Below, piece by piece: positions 43,679-54,651 of a stretch of DNA of 64,000 nucleotides; the stretch's first letter is position 1; each line of letters opens with the position of its first letter. The DNA comes from Mimachlamys varia (taxonomy: Eukaryota > Mollusca > Bivalvia > Pectinida > Pectinidae): positions 9,482,001 through 9,546,000 of the forward strand of contig OX392527.1 of NCBI GenBank assembly GCA_947623455.1, in the 5' to 3' direction. Both the position numbers and the translations under genes were made by a program. Below the pieces are notes generated by a model. It was not told the DNA's origin and searched no databases. It saw nothing but the letters and a program-made list of their open reading frames with translations.

Positions 43679-44154
43679 GGAACAGTCCAAAATTTAGATC
43701 ATGCACAACTAGGAACTAAACTGAACCTGCTTATGAAATGTGAAAAGGATCAATCCAGTACTTCCCATGAAATTGCGATCACAAACTATCACTGTCAAAA
43801 TCAAAGATGGCGATAACAAATCATTAATCACAAATCAAAGATGGCAGCCTTTCAACCATATTGTTTATGAGATCCGTCGGACCACGGACCATTTGATGGT
43901 GGTGGACTAAACATGACTCATTAACGCTATGTGATGACATACGAAAATGTATTTCAGAATTAAGCATTCCTCATCATGAGGCAAACGACTGACAAAAGTT
44001 TCTTGTGGATCCTATATATTGGTCATAGTAATTACAATGTTATATCATGCATAAGCATGATATAAAGACAGAATTGTTTAAACGCAACATGTAGAAGTTG
44101 ACATGAAATATTATATAATATTTTAATTAACGTAGAAATACAAAAATGTATTAA

Positions 44155-44340
44155 TGACGATTAATCACTACAGGAAACTGTATCACAGTTAAACATCAAA
44201 TATTATACCAAATAATCACTACAGGAGACGGTACACTATTTACGGTAAAAGATGAATACCGATTAATCACTACATTAGACGGTATAATAGGTTGCCATTA
44301 ACTATTAATGACGATTAATAACTACAGGAGACGGCATTAA
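44155..44340. repeat. Units related to the 36-kb 26-bp array
   Basis: Three to four diverged units with gattaatcactacaggaaac, tacaggagacggtacactat and gattaatcactacattagac. They share the 'gacggtac' core with the arrays on both sides (36.1 kb and 44.4 kb onward). Confidence 0.8.
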
Positions 44341-44399
44341 ATTGTTCATTCATTTATACATGATCCGACATAACTTACGCTCAACTCATTTTAAAGTTG

Positions 44400-44945
44400 A
44401 ATGTAGTTACACTCTGTACATTGATGTAGGTGACGATACAGTTACATTTGGTTCACTGATGTCGGTGACGGTACAGTTACACTCTGTACACTGATGTAGG
44501 TGACGGTACAGTTACAATTGGTTCACTGATGTCGGTGACGGTACAGTTACACTCTGTACATTGATGTTTGTGACGGTACATTTACACTTGGTTCACTGAT
44601 GTCGGTGACGGTACAGTTACACTTTGTTCACTGATGTAGGTGACGGTACAGTTACACTCTGTACATTGATTTGGTGACGGTACAGTTACACTTGGTTCAC
44701 TGATGTCGGTGACGGTACACTTACAATTGGTTCACTGATGTAGGTGACGGTACAGTTACACTCTGTACATTGATGTAGGTGACGGTACAGCTACACTTGG
44801 TTCACTGATGTTGATGACGGTACAGTTACACTCTGTACACTGGTGTAGGTGACGGTACAAATACAATTGGTTCACTGATGTCGGTGACGGTACAGTTACA
44901 CTCTGTACACTGATGTAGATGACGGTACAGTTACAATTTGTTCAT
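44400..44945. repeat. 35-bp array arranged as 70-bp dimers
   Basis: Units gtaggtgacggtacagttac plus aattggttcactgat and gtcggtgacggtacagttac plus actctgtacattgat alternate. The array merges into the 28-bp array by replacement of ctctgtacactgatgtag with ttgtctgatgatg. Confidence 0.9.
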
Positions 44946-47900
44946 TGATGTAGGTGACGGTACAGTAACACTTGTCTGATGATGACGGTACAGTAACACT
45001 TGTCTGATGATAACGGTACAGTAACATTTGTCTGACGATGGCGATACAGTTACACTTGTCTGATGTTAACGGTACAGTTACACTTGTCTGATGATGACGG
45101 TACAGTAACACTTGTCTGATGATGACGGTACAGTTACACTTGTCTGATGTTAACGGTACATTTCCACTTGTCTGATGATGACGGCTCAGTTACAATTTTC
45201 TGATGTTAACGGTACAGTTAAACTTGTCTGATTGTAACGATACAGTTAAACTTGTCTGATAATGGCGGTACAGTTACACTTGTCTGATTGTAACGGTACA
45301 GTTAAACTTGTCTGATAATGGCGGTACAGTTACATTTGTCTGGTGATGGCGGTACAGTTACCCTTGTCTGATTGTAACGGTACAGTTAAACTTGTCTGAT
45401 AATGGCGGTACAGTTACACTTGTCTGATGATGGCGGTACAGTTACACTTGTCTGAAGATGGCGGTACAGTTAAACTTGTCTGATGATGGCGGTACAGTTA
45501 CATTTGTCTGATGATGGCGGTACAGTTACACTTGTCTGATGGTGACGGTACAGTTACACTTGTCTGATTGTGACGGTACAGTTACACTTGTCTGATTGTG
45601 ACGGTACAGTTACACTTGTCTGATGATGGCGGTACAGTTACACTTGTCTGATAATGGCGGTACAGTTACACTTGTCTGATGCTGACGGTACAGTTACCCT
45701 TGTCTGATAATGGCGGTACAGTTACACTTGTCTGATGCTGACGGTACAGTTAAACTTGTCTGATGATGGCGGCGGTACAGTTGCACTTGTTTGATGATGG
45801 CGGTACAGTTACACTTATCTGATGATGGCGACACAGTTACACTTGTCTGATTGTGACGGTACAGTTACACTTGTCTGAAGATGACGGTACAGTTACACTT
45901 GTCTGATGATTGCGGTACAGTTACATTTGTCTGATGATGACGGTACAGTTACACTTGTCTGATGATGGCGGTACAGTTACACATGTCTGATGATGGCGGT
46001 ACAGTTAAATTTGTTTGATGATGACGGTACAGTTACACGTGTCTGATGATGACGGTACAGTTACATTTGTCTGATGGTGACGGTACAGTACCACTTGTCT
46101 GATTGTAACGATACAGTTAAACTTGTCTGATAATGGCGGTACAGTTACACTTGTCTGATTGTAACGGTACAGTTAAACTTGTCTGATAATGGCGGTACAG
46201 TTACATTTGTCTGGTGATGGCGGTACAGTTACCCTTGTCTGATTGTAACGGTACAGTTAAACTTGTCTGATAATGGCGGTACAGTTACACTTGTCTGATG
46301 ATGGCGGTACAGTTACACTTGTCTGATGATGACGGTACAGTTACACTTGTCTGATGATTGCGGTACAGTTACATTTGTCTGATGATGACGGTACAGTTTC
46401 ACTTGTCTGATGATGGCGGTACAGTAACATTTGTCTGGTGATGGCGGTACAGTTACACTTGTCTGATGATGACGGTACAGTTACACTTGTCTGATGATGG
46501 CGGTACAGTTACACTTGTCTGATGATGGCGGTACAGTTACATTTGTTTGATGATGACGGTACAGTTAAACTTGTCTGATGATGACGGTACAGTTACATTT
46601 GTCTGATGATGGCGGTACAGTTAAATTTGTTTGATGATGACGACACCGTTACACTTGACTGATGATGACGGTACAGTAAAACTTGTCTGGTGTTAACGGT
46701 ACAGTTACACTTGTCTGATGATGACGGTACAGTTACACTTGTCTGATTGTGACGGTACAGTTACACTTGTCTGATGCTGACGGTACAGTTACCCTTGTCT
46801 GATAATGGCGGTACAGTTACACTTATCTGATGACTGCGGTACAGTTGCACTTGTCTGATTGTAACGGTACAGTTACACTTGTCTGATGACGGCGGTACAG
46901 TTGCACTTGTCTGATGATGACGACGGTACAGTTACACTTGTCTGATGATAACGGTACAATTACATTTATTTGATGATGACGGTACAGTTAAACTTGTTTG
47001 ATGATGACGGTACAGTTACATCTGTTTGATGATGGCGGTACAGTTAAATTTGTTTGATGATGACGACACCGTTACACTTGTCTGATGTTAACGGTACAGT
47101 TACACTTGTCTGATGACGGCGGTACAGTTGCACTTGTCTGATGATGACGGTACAGTTACACTTGTCTGATGATGACGGTACAGTTACACTTGACTGATGA
47201 TGACGGTACAGTAAAACTTGTCTGGTGTTAACGGTAAAGTTACACTTGTCTGATGATGACGGTTCAGTTACACTTGTCTGATTGTGACGGTACAGTTACA
47301 CTTGTCTGATGGTGACGATACAGTTACATTTGTCTGATTGTGACGGTACAGTTACACTTATCTGATGACGGCGGTACAGTTGCACTTGTCTGATGATGAC
47401 GACGGTACAGTTACACTTGTCTGATAATGGCGGTACAGTTACACTTGTTTGATGATGACGACACAGTTTCACTTGTCTGATGATGGCGGTACAGTTACAC
47501 TTGTCTGATGATGGCGGTACAGTTACACTTGTCTGATGATGACGGTACAGTTACACTTGTCTGATGATTGCGGTACAGTTACATTTGTCTGATGATGACG
47601 GTACAGTTTCACTTGTCTGATGATGGCGGTACAGTAACATTTGTCTGGTGATGGCGGTACAGTTACACTTGTCTGATGATGACGGTACAGTTACACTTGT
47701 CTGATGATGACGGTACAGTTACACTTGTCTGATGATGGCGGTACAGTTAAATTTGTTTGATGATGACGGTACAGTTACACGTGTCTGATGGTGACGGTAC
47801 AGTTACATTTGTCTGGTGATGGCGGTACAGTTACACTTGTCTGATGATGACGGTACAGTTACACTTGTCTGATGATGGCGGTACAGTTAAATTTGTTTGA

Positions 47901-49455
47901 TGATGACGGTACAGTTACACGTGTCTGATGGTGACGGTACAGTTACATTTGTCTGATGGTGACGGCACAGTTACACTTGTCTGATTGTGACGGTACAGTT
48001 ACACTTGTCTGATTGTAACGGTACAGTTAAACTTGTCTGATAATGGCGGTACAGTTACATTTGTCTGGTGATGGCGGTACAGTTACATTTGTCTGGTGAT
48101 GGCGGTACAGTTACATTTGTCTGATAATGGCGGTACAGTTACACTTGTCTGATTGTAACGGTACAGTTACACTTGTCTGATAATGACGGTACAGTTACAC
48201 TTGTCTGATGATGGCGGTACAGTTACACTTGTCTGATTGTAACGGTACAGTTACACTTGTCTGATGATGGCGGTACAGTTACACTTGTCTGATGATGGCG
48301 GTACAGTTACACTTGTCTGATGATGGCGGTACAGTTACATTTGTCTGATGGTGACGGAACAGTTACATTTGTCTGATGATGGCGGTACAGTTAAATTTGT
48401 TTGATGATGACGACACCGTTACACTTGTCTGATGATGGCGGTACAGTTACACTTGTCTGATAATGGCGGTACAGTTACACTTGTCTGATTGTAACGGTAC
48501 AGTTAAACTTGTCTGATAATGGCGGTACAGTTACACTTGTCTGATGATGGCGGTACAGTTACACTTGTCTGATTGTAACGGTACAGTTACACTTGTCTGA
48601 TGATGGCGGTACAGTTACACTTGTCTGATGATGGCGGTACAGTTACACTTGTCTGATGATGGCGGTACAGTTACATTTGTCTGATGGTGACGGTACAGTT
48701 AAACTTGTCTGATGATGGCGGTACAGTTACACTTGTCTGATGATGGCGGTACAGTTACACTTGTCTGATGATGGCGGTACAGTTACATTTGTCTGATGGT
48801 GACGGTACAGTTACACTTGTCTGATGATGGCGGTACAGTTACACTTGTCTGATGATGGCGGTACAGTTACATTTGTCTGATGATGGCGGTACAGTTAAAT
48901 TTGTTTGATGATGACGACACCGTTACACTTGTCTGATGATGGCGGTACAGTTACACTTGTCTGATGATGGCGGTACAGTTACATTTGTCTGGTGATGGCG
49001 GTACAGTTACATTTGTCTGGTGATGGCGGTACAGTTACATTTGTCTGATGATGGCGGTACAGTTACATTTGTCTGATGATTGCGGTACAGTTACATTTGT
49101 CTGATGATGGCGGTACAGTTACATTTGTCTGATTGTAACGGTACAGTTACATTTGTCTGGTGATTGCGGTACAGTTACATTTGTCTGGTGATTGCGGTAC
49201 AGTTACATTTGTCTGGTGATGGCGGTACAGTTACATTTGTCTGATGATGGCGGTACAGTTACATTTGTCTGGTGATGGCGGTACAGTTACATTTGTCTGG
49301 TGATGGCGGTACAGTTACATTTGTCTGATGATGGCGGTACAGTTACCCTTGTCTGATGATGGTGGTACAGTTACAATTGTCTGATGATGACGGTACAGTA
49401 TCATTTGTCTGGTGATGGCGTCACAGTTACATTTGTCTGGTCGATGTTACAGTAA
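44946..49455. repeat. 4.5-kb, 28-bp minisatellite
   Basis: About 160 copies of ggcggtacagttacacttgt plus ctgatgat. Variants at fixed positions (gatgatggc, gatgatgac, gattgtaac, gataatggc; cacttg/catttg/aacttg) recur in multi-unit blocks, for example gataatggcggtacagttac followed by gattgtaacggtacagttaa. The array ends about 25 bp before the stop codon of the Cys-loop receptor gene, i.e. in its 3' flank. Confidence 0.97.
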
Positions 49456-49480
49456 CGCTTCTCGTTTTATATTTACTATG

Positions 49481-50698
49481 TTATGGTAGTACAAGCATCA
49501 AATATATGAACACGAGAACAAATATGGCAACCAAGTAAAATACAAAAAATACCATATCAAACATGGCAGACACATCCCTCCATGTTATATTCGTCTGATA
49601 GTCCACATGATTTGATGAGAGTGCTTGACTCCGAGAGGGAGAGACAGTGTCACGGCTAAAGCTCGGGTTGTGCTGACCACTTCTCCGTTTACATATAATT
49701 TGAAGTAAATAAGGCACTGGTTTCCTCTGGTCAGCAAAGAACCAACGGAGACAGACCACAGTACATATAGTACTGAGTCCACTCATGGCCATCATTGCAG
49801 TCACGATATAACACAGAATGGGCACAGGCTCGGAGTTCTTGGGCATGACACTGCTGATGATGGACAGGAAGACCGCAAAAGAAAGAAGGACCGTCAGGGC
49901 ATAGGACACGCGTTCTCCCTGTTCGGGCGGCAACAGGAACACACACGCGTTCAGAACACCTAGGAACAAGATCGGCAAGATGGTACTGAGAAGTGAAAAC
50001 TCTGGCCTCCTTTTTATTTCTAGGCTTATCACAATGGACGAGAAAAACCCACCGAATAACTGCTCCTTGACGCTGGCATTACCCAGCTCCCACTCCCCAA
50101 ACTTCTCAAAGTTGGACAGATCCAATACCGGGTAGAGCTGGACCTCAGGCCGGGTGTAGGGTATGGCCAGTATGACGAGGTAACACTTGTGAACATCGAA
50201 AGGATACTTCTCCACATTGGGAAGACACGTGGAGGTGATGGTGCCGCCCTGCAACCAAATCACGGATCCATCTGAATTAATCCGGACCGGAAATGAGTCC
50301 TCAAAAAATAGAAGGATTCGGTCCGTGGGATTGGAAAGTGCTAGACGCGGTGTCCAGATCTCCGTTTCGGGTAGGACTAGAGCGCGCGGATAATATTGAG
50401 ACCTGTTCCAGCCAAGGGCTTGATCTCGCCATCGTAAGTCCACCGCAGAGGCCATGGACAATTGGCCACCTACTTCGTCAAATTCGCTTATTCCACGGAG
50501 GAGAAAGTTGACAGAAACTCGGACTGTTTCATTTTCGTTTTTAACAGGTCTAAGTAAACTCGTGTAGTTATCAAACAGTTTCGAATACAACTCATAACTG
50601 TTGCGTGCATACGCATTCGAGGGTACAATAACAGAGAGCATTCCAAACAGCACCATCAGTAAGACAGGTGCCCCGACGGTAATGGAGTCTCTACTCAT
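49481..50698 (-). CDS. Cys-loop ligand-gated ion channel subunit, nicotinic-acetylcholine-receptor-like, intronless
   Basis: One exon encodes 405 residues from ATG 50,698 to TAA at 49,483-49,481. The parts are a signal peptide (1-about 31), a ligand-binding ectodomain with IWTPRLAL (loop A region) and the Cys loop C158-LPNVEKYPFDVHK-C172 (13 residues between cysteines, with the hallmark PFD), then four membrane helices. M1 is at about 235-257, M2 at 262-285 (GERVSYALTVLLSFAVFLSI), M3 at 292-318 and M4 at 378-403. The intracellular loop is short (about 320-377). The GER before M2 resembles the GEK of cation-selective channels. The vicinal Cys pair of alpha subunits is absent from the loop C region (FGEWELGNASVKEQ), so it is non-alpha-like; the agonist is unknown. 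Lineage-expanded, often intronless nAChR-like genes are known in bivalves. A 4.5-kb minisatellite starts just beyond the stop. Confidence 0.95.
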   Translation of the reverse strand: MSRDSITVGAPVLLMVLFGMLSVIVPSNAYARNSYELYSKLFDNYTSLLRPVKNENETVRVSVNFLLRGISEFDEVGGQLSMASAVDLRWRDQALGWNRSQYYPRALVLPETEIWTPRLALSNPTDRILLFFEDSFPVRINSDGSVIWLQGGTITSTCLPNVEKYPFDVHKCYLVILAIPYTRPEVQLYPVLDLSNFEKFGEWELGNASVKEQLFGGFFSSIVISLEIKRRPEFSLLSTILPILFLGVLNACVFLLPPEQGERVSYALTVLLSFAVFLSIISSVMPKNSEPVPILCYIVTAMMAMSGLSTICTVVCLRWFFADQRKPVPYLLQIICKRRSGQHNPSFSRDTVSPSRSQALSSNHVDYQTNITWRDVSAMFDMVFFVFYLVAIFVLVFIYLMLVLP

Positions 50699-51775
50699 GG
50701 TCGATCTGAAGCAACTGTTGCTTTACCTTCAACGATATTATTATTCTCCAAGCTTAGAAGATTTTTCAAACACAGTAAGTGAACATGCTGTTTTGTTAGG
50801 TACACGTTCCAATGGCTTAAATTGGTGTCCAACTGTGGTGTTGCCAGTGCTGGTACGTATACAGCACGCTGGAACTTCACGAGTATCAGGATACCAGGAC
50901 TACCGCCCCTACACACGTGTGTGTTTAGTGACGTAGTTCAATGAGATAGCAGCGCATTTCATCATACAGATACATATCTGTCTAACATTACATTGGGAAC
51001 ATCATCGCACAGAGAGTGTATATGACGCTACCTCTCGGTGCCGCTTCATCTTCAGCACAGCTGCAGACATGCTCGATTAGATAATTGAATCTTCTACAAA
51101 GTATCATAACTAAACACAATCTTTAGTACCAAGAATCTGAAGAGCACGTAGGAAGGTGTTTTTCATTTATGTTAAAAATCTACCATACGAAAAAACGCTA
51201 CCAGAAAAGATTTACGAATTTACGATAAACTATATAGTTGACCCTTCTAGATTTTCGTACGAGAGATTTGAACAAGAAATCTTCATTTCAAGTTGTCGTT
51301 TTCAAAGTGATATATAGGGGCTGCCATAGAACCAGTTAGATACCAGGTATCCTACTCCGATGACTTATCTGAAACCTTTTATCAGCCCTGTGTATGTATT
51401 TTGTGGTCAGGTTTTGTCAAACCTCCTCCATAGAGACTTAACAATAAATACCAGTTTATAAATGTTACACGCTATATATATAGTTAGGAGACTGGCTACT
51501 AGCCAAAACGTTTTTATGAATAATTTCTCTACTGAATTTTACTTCTAGCTTATCTTACCCTAGTTTAGAACTTATGATCAGACATCAATTTCCAAAGTGA
51601 TCAAAATCATTAGAGCTCATTCTTTTACGAATAATTTAATATCTGTATAAAATCACTATACCTAAATCGGGACACTTGTTAGAGAAATATCAATTTTCTT
51701 TATACCATACCTTCAATTCCAAAAATGTTTGTTCACAGATGAGTATATTACTATAACCTCTATACTAACAGGATA
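50699..51775. other. Upstream flank of the channel gene, no feature recognised
   Basis: Immediately upstream of the ATG (minus strand) is ttgcttcag followed by atcgacc, which could be a 5' UTR splice acceptor. No other gene, promoter box or repeat could be identified in this kilobase. Confidence 0.4.
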
Positions 51776-51784
51776 GCGTAAACT

Positions 51785-52395
51785 TTGAACAGGTATAACT
51801 GTACCCTGAAAAGTATAATTTTAGCCTGAAGGGTATAACTATACCCCGAATGGTATAACTGTACCCTGAAAGGTATAACTGTACCCCGAAAGTATAATTG
51901 TACCCTGAAAGGTATAACTATACCCTGGAAGGTATAACTGTACCCTAAAAAGTATAATTGTACCCTGAAAGGTATAACCGTACCCTGGAAGGTATAACTA
52001 TACCCTGAAAGGTATAACTGTACCCCGAAAGGTATAACTGTACCCCGAAAGGTATAACTGTACCCTGAAAGGTATAACTGTACCCCTAAAGGTATAACTG
52101 TACCCCTAAAGGTATAACTGTACCCTGAAAGGTATAACCATACCCTGGAAGGTATAACTATACCCTGAAAGGTATGACTGTACCCCAAAAGGTATAACTG
52201 TACCCCGAAAGGTATAACTGTACCCTGAAAGGTATAACTGTACCCTGAAAGGTATAACTGTACCCTGGAAGGTATAAATATACCCTGAAAGGTATAACTG
52301 TACCCCGAAAGGTATAACTGTACCCTGAAAGGTATAATCGTACCCTGAAAGGTATAACCGTACCCTGAAATATATACATGTAACTGTACCCTGAA
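51785..52395. repeat. 20-bp minisatellite
   Basis: About 30 copies of ggtataactgtaccctgaaa with variants ccccgaaa, cccctaaa, ccctggaa. The minus-strand frames here encode only repeats of the VIPFRVQLYLSGYSYTF type and reflect the array. Confidence 0.95.
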
Positions 52396-52439
52396 AGGCA
52401 CACTTTGGTATTTTGGCGATTAACAATCGATTCTTTAGA

Positions 52440-53210
52440 AAATGACATATATATAGTTGAAATGTTTAAATAAAAAAGTGTTGTGATAAATGTCTTCCCC
52501 AAGCTAGTATTAGTTTTGATGAAATAGACGTTTGCATATGATATCTAAATAAATAGCGTCGCACGGCATAAATCAGGAAGGTTTTATTTTGGTAATTGTT
52601 GTTCCCTTAAAATTGACCGTGAGACGATAATCAGGAATCAGGTAAGCTTATGCATTTTTGAATTTCTATCAAATGATTATTATTGTATACATAAAAGAAA
52701 CTTCTTTGCATTGCACACGAAAGTTTCTTTGGTCGTTTTCCGTACAAGCGTACAGTACATAAAACCTCGATATTGTGACTATTCTAGAGACGGGGAGGGG
52801 GGGCTTCAACCATGAACGAACCTCACTAAACGCTGCCCAGGCCCTTTTAAATCAGTAATATTAATCTTTAAAACATAACCCCATAAAAATGTATCTGCCT
52901 CTTTGTTCCTAGCATTCAATACGACTTTAATATACATGTTAATACAAAAATGTAAAAAGCAGTGTTCATGTCAACAAGTTCAGGAAAATTACAAATATGT
53001 GTCATACACGGACATATAACGATAATCTTCTATATATAATATATTGTCCCGTCAATATTGGCTGGTGGCGTGTTCTCAGCCATTCTTCCTGGAAAACAGT
53101 TGGTGCAAAATAATATTACAGAAACAATCGACTGAAATTCGCATTAAAAGAACACATCGCGTCGTGTGCGCTTGTGCGATAAGCATATTTCACTATGATG
53201 AAAGTGTCCG
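52440..53210. other. Non-coding, no feature recognised
   Basis: A/T-rich flank downstream of the death-domain-like gene. The frame at 53,044-53,235 lacks recognisable motifs. Confidence 0.35.
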
Positions 53211-53213
53211 CGA

Positions 53214-54071
53214 TCAGTTTTTCAAGGCGTTGTGATGTACTGTAACACTTTCTGATTGTTCTATATCTGGTATTAGAGGGCGGTGTACTGTAATACTTTC
53301 TGATTGTTCTATATCTGGTAGTAGAGGGTGGTGTACTGTAACACTTTCTGATTGTTCTATATCTGGTAGTAGAGTGAGAACATCTTCCTCCTTTGGCTTT
53401 GCCCCAACAACAAACTGTCTATAATCATTCCCCATCTCTACACAGCACACGCGGAGTTCCCCACAGCAGAGGTCGCACACCTCTACCATGGTATCCGGGG
53501 CCAGTCTTTGCCAAGTCCGACAAAAACAACCGGGACAACATTTGCGAAAACTAATAACTAGAAGTATGAAAAATGACGTTGCCCCTAAACAAATCATTAT
53601 CGCACCGGTAGTTGTAAAAAAACTATCTTTTACATCCGACTTCACGACGATCTCTGAAGGTTGATCGGAGTCCAGTAAAATGGAGTTGGTGACGATCATG
53701 GAGCGAAACGGATCATCCAAGAAATATTTATGTAATGCTTCAGCTTCTTCGTGGTAGATTTCTTTGGAAATTTTGTCTGCAACATCACTTCTTCCTATCT
53801 GAGTAAGTCTTAATGCAAGAATGTTGAATGTTTTACCTTTGCCTTCTGTGCTATCCCAACGAAGCAACATATTTAAACAAGTATCATCCAACTTTCCAGT
53901 GCCACTTACCGGTTCCCACAACTGAAAGGTTTTCCTGTGCAATGCCTCGGATAGCATTTTGCATTCGTTTGACGACAATTCGTTGGCGATATATTCCATT
54001 TCCTTCATGTTCATGTCTATAGTCGGCGAGGCCAAATGAACAAACAAAAGTATGCATATTGTAGTTTCCAT
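53214..54071 (-). CDS. Single-pass membrane protein with death-domain-like ectodomain and Cys-rich tail
   Basis: The 285-residue single-exon frame starts at ATG 54,071 (METTICILLFVHLASP) and ends TGA at 53,216-53,214. I see a short hydrophobic leader (1-about 16) and a helical segment at about 24-105 with the death-domain pattern (LSSNECKMLSEALHR ... LNMLLRWDST ... TFNILALRLTQIGRSDVADKI). A membrane helix lies at about 154-174. A juxtamembrane Cys cluster follows (CCPGCFC at 178-184, CDLCCGELRVCC at 199-210), likely palmitoylated or metal-binding. The tail contains three 16-residue repeats (LLPDIEQSESVTVHHP, encoded by 48-bp units). If the leader is cleaved, the death-domain-like fold is outside the cytosol, the reverse of Fas/TNFR topology. 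The domain call is by pattern only; no named family was recognised. Confidence 0.72.
   Translation of the reverse strand: METTICILLFVHLASPTIDMNMKEMEYIANELSSNECKMLSEALHRKTFQLWEPVSGTGKLDDTCLNMLLRWDSTEGKGKTFNILALRLTQIGRSDVADKISKEIYHEEAEALHKYFLDDPFRSMIVTNSILLDSDQPSEIVVKSDVKDSFFTTTGAIMICLGATSFFILLVISFRKCCPGCFCRTWQRLAPDTMVEVCDLCCGELRVCCVEMGNDYRQFVVGAKPKEEDVLTLLPDIEQSESVTVHHPLLPDIEQSESITVHRPLIPDIEQSESVTVHHNALKN
53222..53375 (-). repeat. 48-bp coding repeat, three copies
   Basis: gtgtactgtaatactttctg plus attgttctatatctggtagt plus agagggtg repeats three times within the 3' end of the death-domain-like gene. It encodes 16-residue units that differ at only two or three positions. Confidence 0.9.
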
Positions 54072-54101
54072 GCCGAAGCGCAACGTACCCTGTTGGTGGT
54101 T

Positions 54102-54168
54102 TGACGTAATAATTACGTCATCAATACGATTACGTCATCAATATGATGTAATAAACAGTTGTCACGTG
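54102..54168. promoter_or_regulatory. CRE/ATF-like cluster and E-box upstream of the death-domain-like gene
   Basis: TGACGTAA at 54102-54109, TTACGTCA at 54113-54120 and 54130-54137, and CACGTG at 54163-54168 lie within 100 bp upstream of the ATG at 54,071. Three CREB/ATF/bZIP half-site variants in 36 bp are unlikely by chance but could reflect a small tandem duplication (attacgtcatcaata). Function is inferred. Confidence 0.5.
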
Positions 54169-54254
54169 ACCTTTGAAACGAGATGTAGTTGCTACTGGTA
54201 TGATCAATATAATAATCAAAATTCAATGCCATGATCTTTTATGTGTTATTATGA

Positions 54255-54608
54255 ACTAGCTGATTTCACCTTTGGTAAAAGAACTGTGTTAATTTGTACA
54301 TTTTTCACCTTTGGTAGATGAACTGCGTTAATTTGTACATTTTTCACCTTTGGTAAAAGAACTGTTAATTTGTACATTTTTTACCTTTGGTAAAAGAATT
54401 GTGTTAATTTGTACATTTTTCACCGTTGGTAAAAGAACTGTGTTAATTTGTACATTTTTCACCTTTGGTAGATGAACTGCGTTAATTTGTACATTTTCCA
54501 CCTTTGGTAAAAGAACTGTGTTAATTTGTACATTTTTCACCTTTGGTAGATGAACTGCGTTAATTTGTACATTATTCACCTTTGTTAAATGAACTGCGTT
54601 GATTTGTA
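54255..54608. repeat. 39-bp minisatellite
   Basis: About nine copies of cacctttggtaaaagaactg plus tgttaatttgtacattttt, alternating with gtagatgaactgcg variants. The minus frame encodes 13-residue repeats (NVQINAVHLPKVK) and is treated as an artefact. Confidence 0.94.
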
Positions 54609-54651
54609 CAGCCCAGTACTCCCCGTTTTCAAAACGGGGAGTACTGGGCTG
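54609..54651. repeat. 43-bp palindrome at the junction of two arrays
   Basis: cagcccagtactccccgttt at 54,609 is followed, after a single C at 54,630, by aaaacggggagtactgggct ending in g at 54,651. The arms are 21 bp and perfectly complementary. The right arm is standard 54-bp-array sequence; the left arm is an inverted copy of part of the same unit. Confidence 0.96.
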
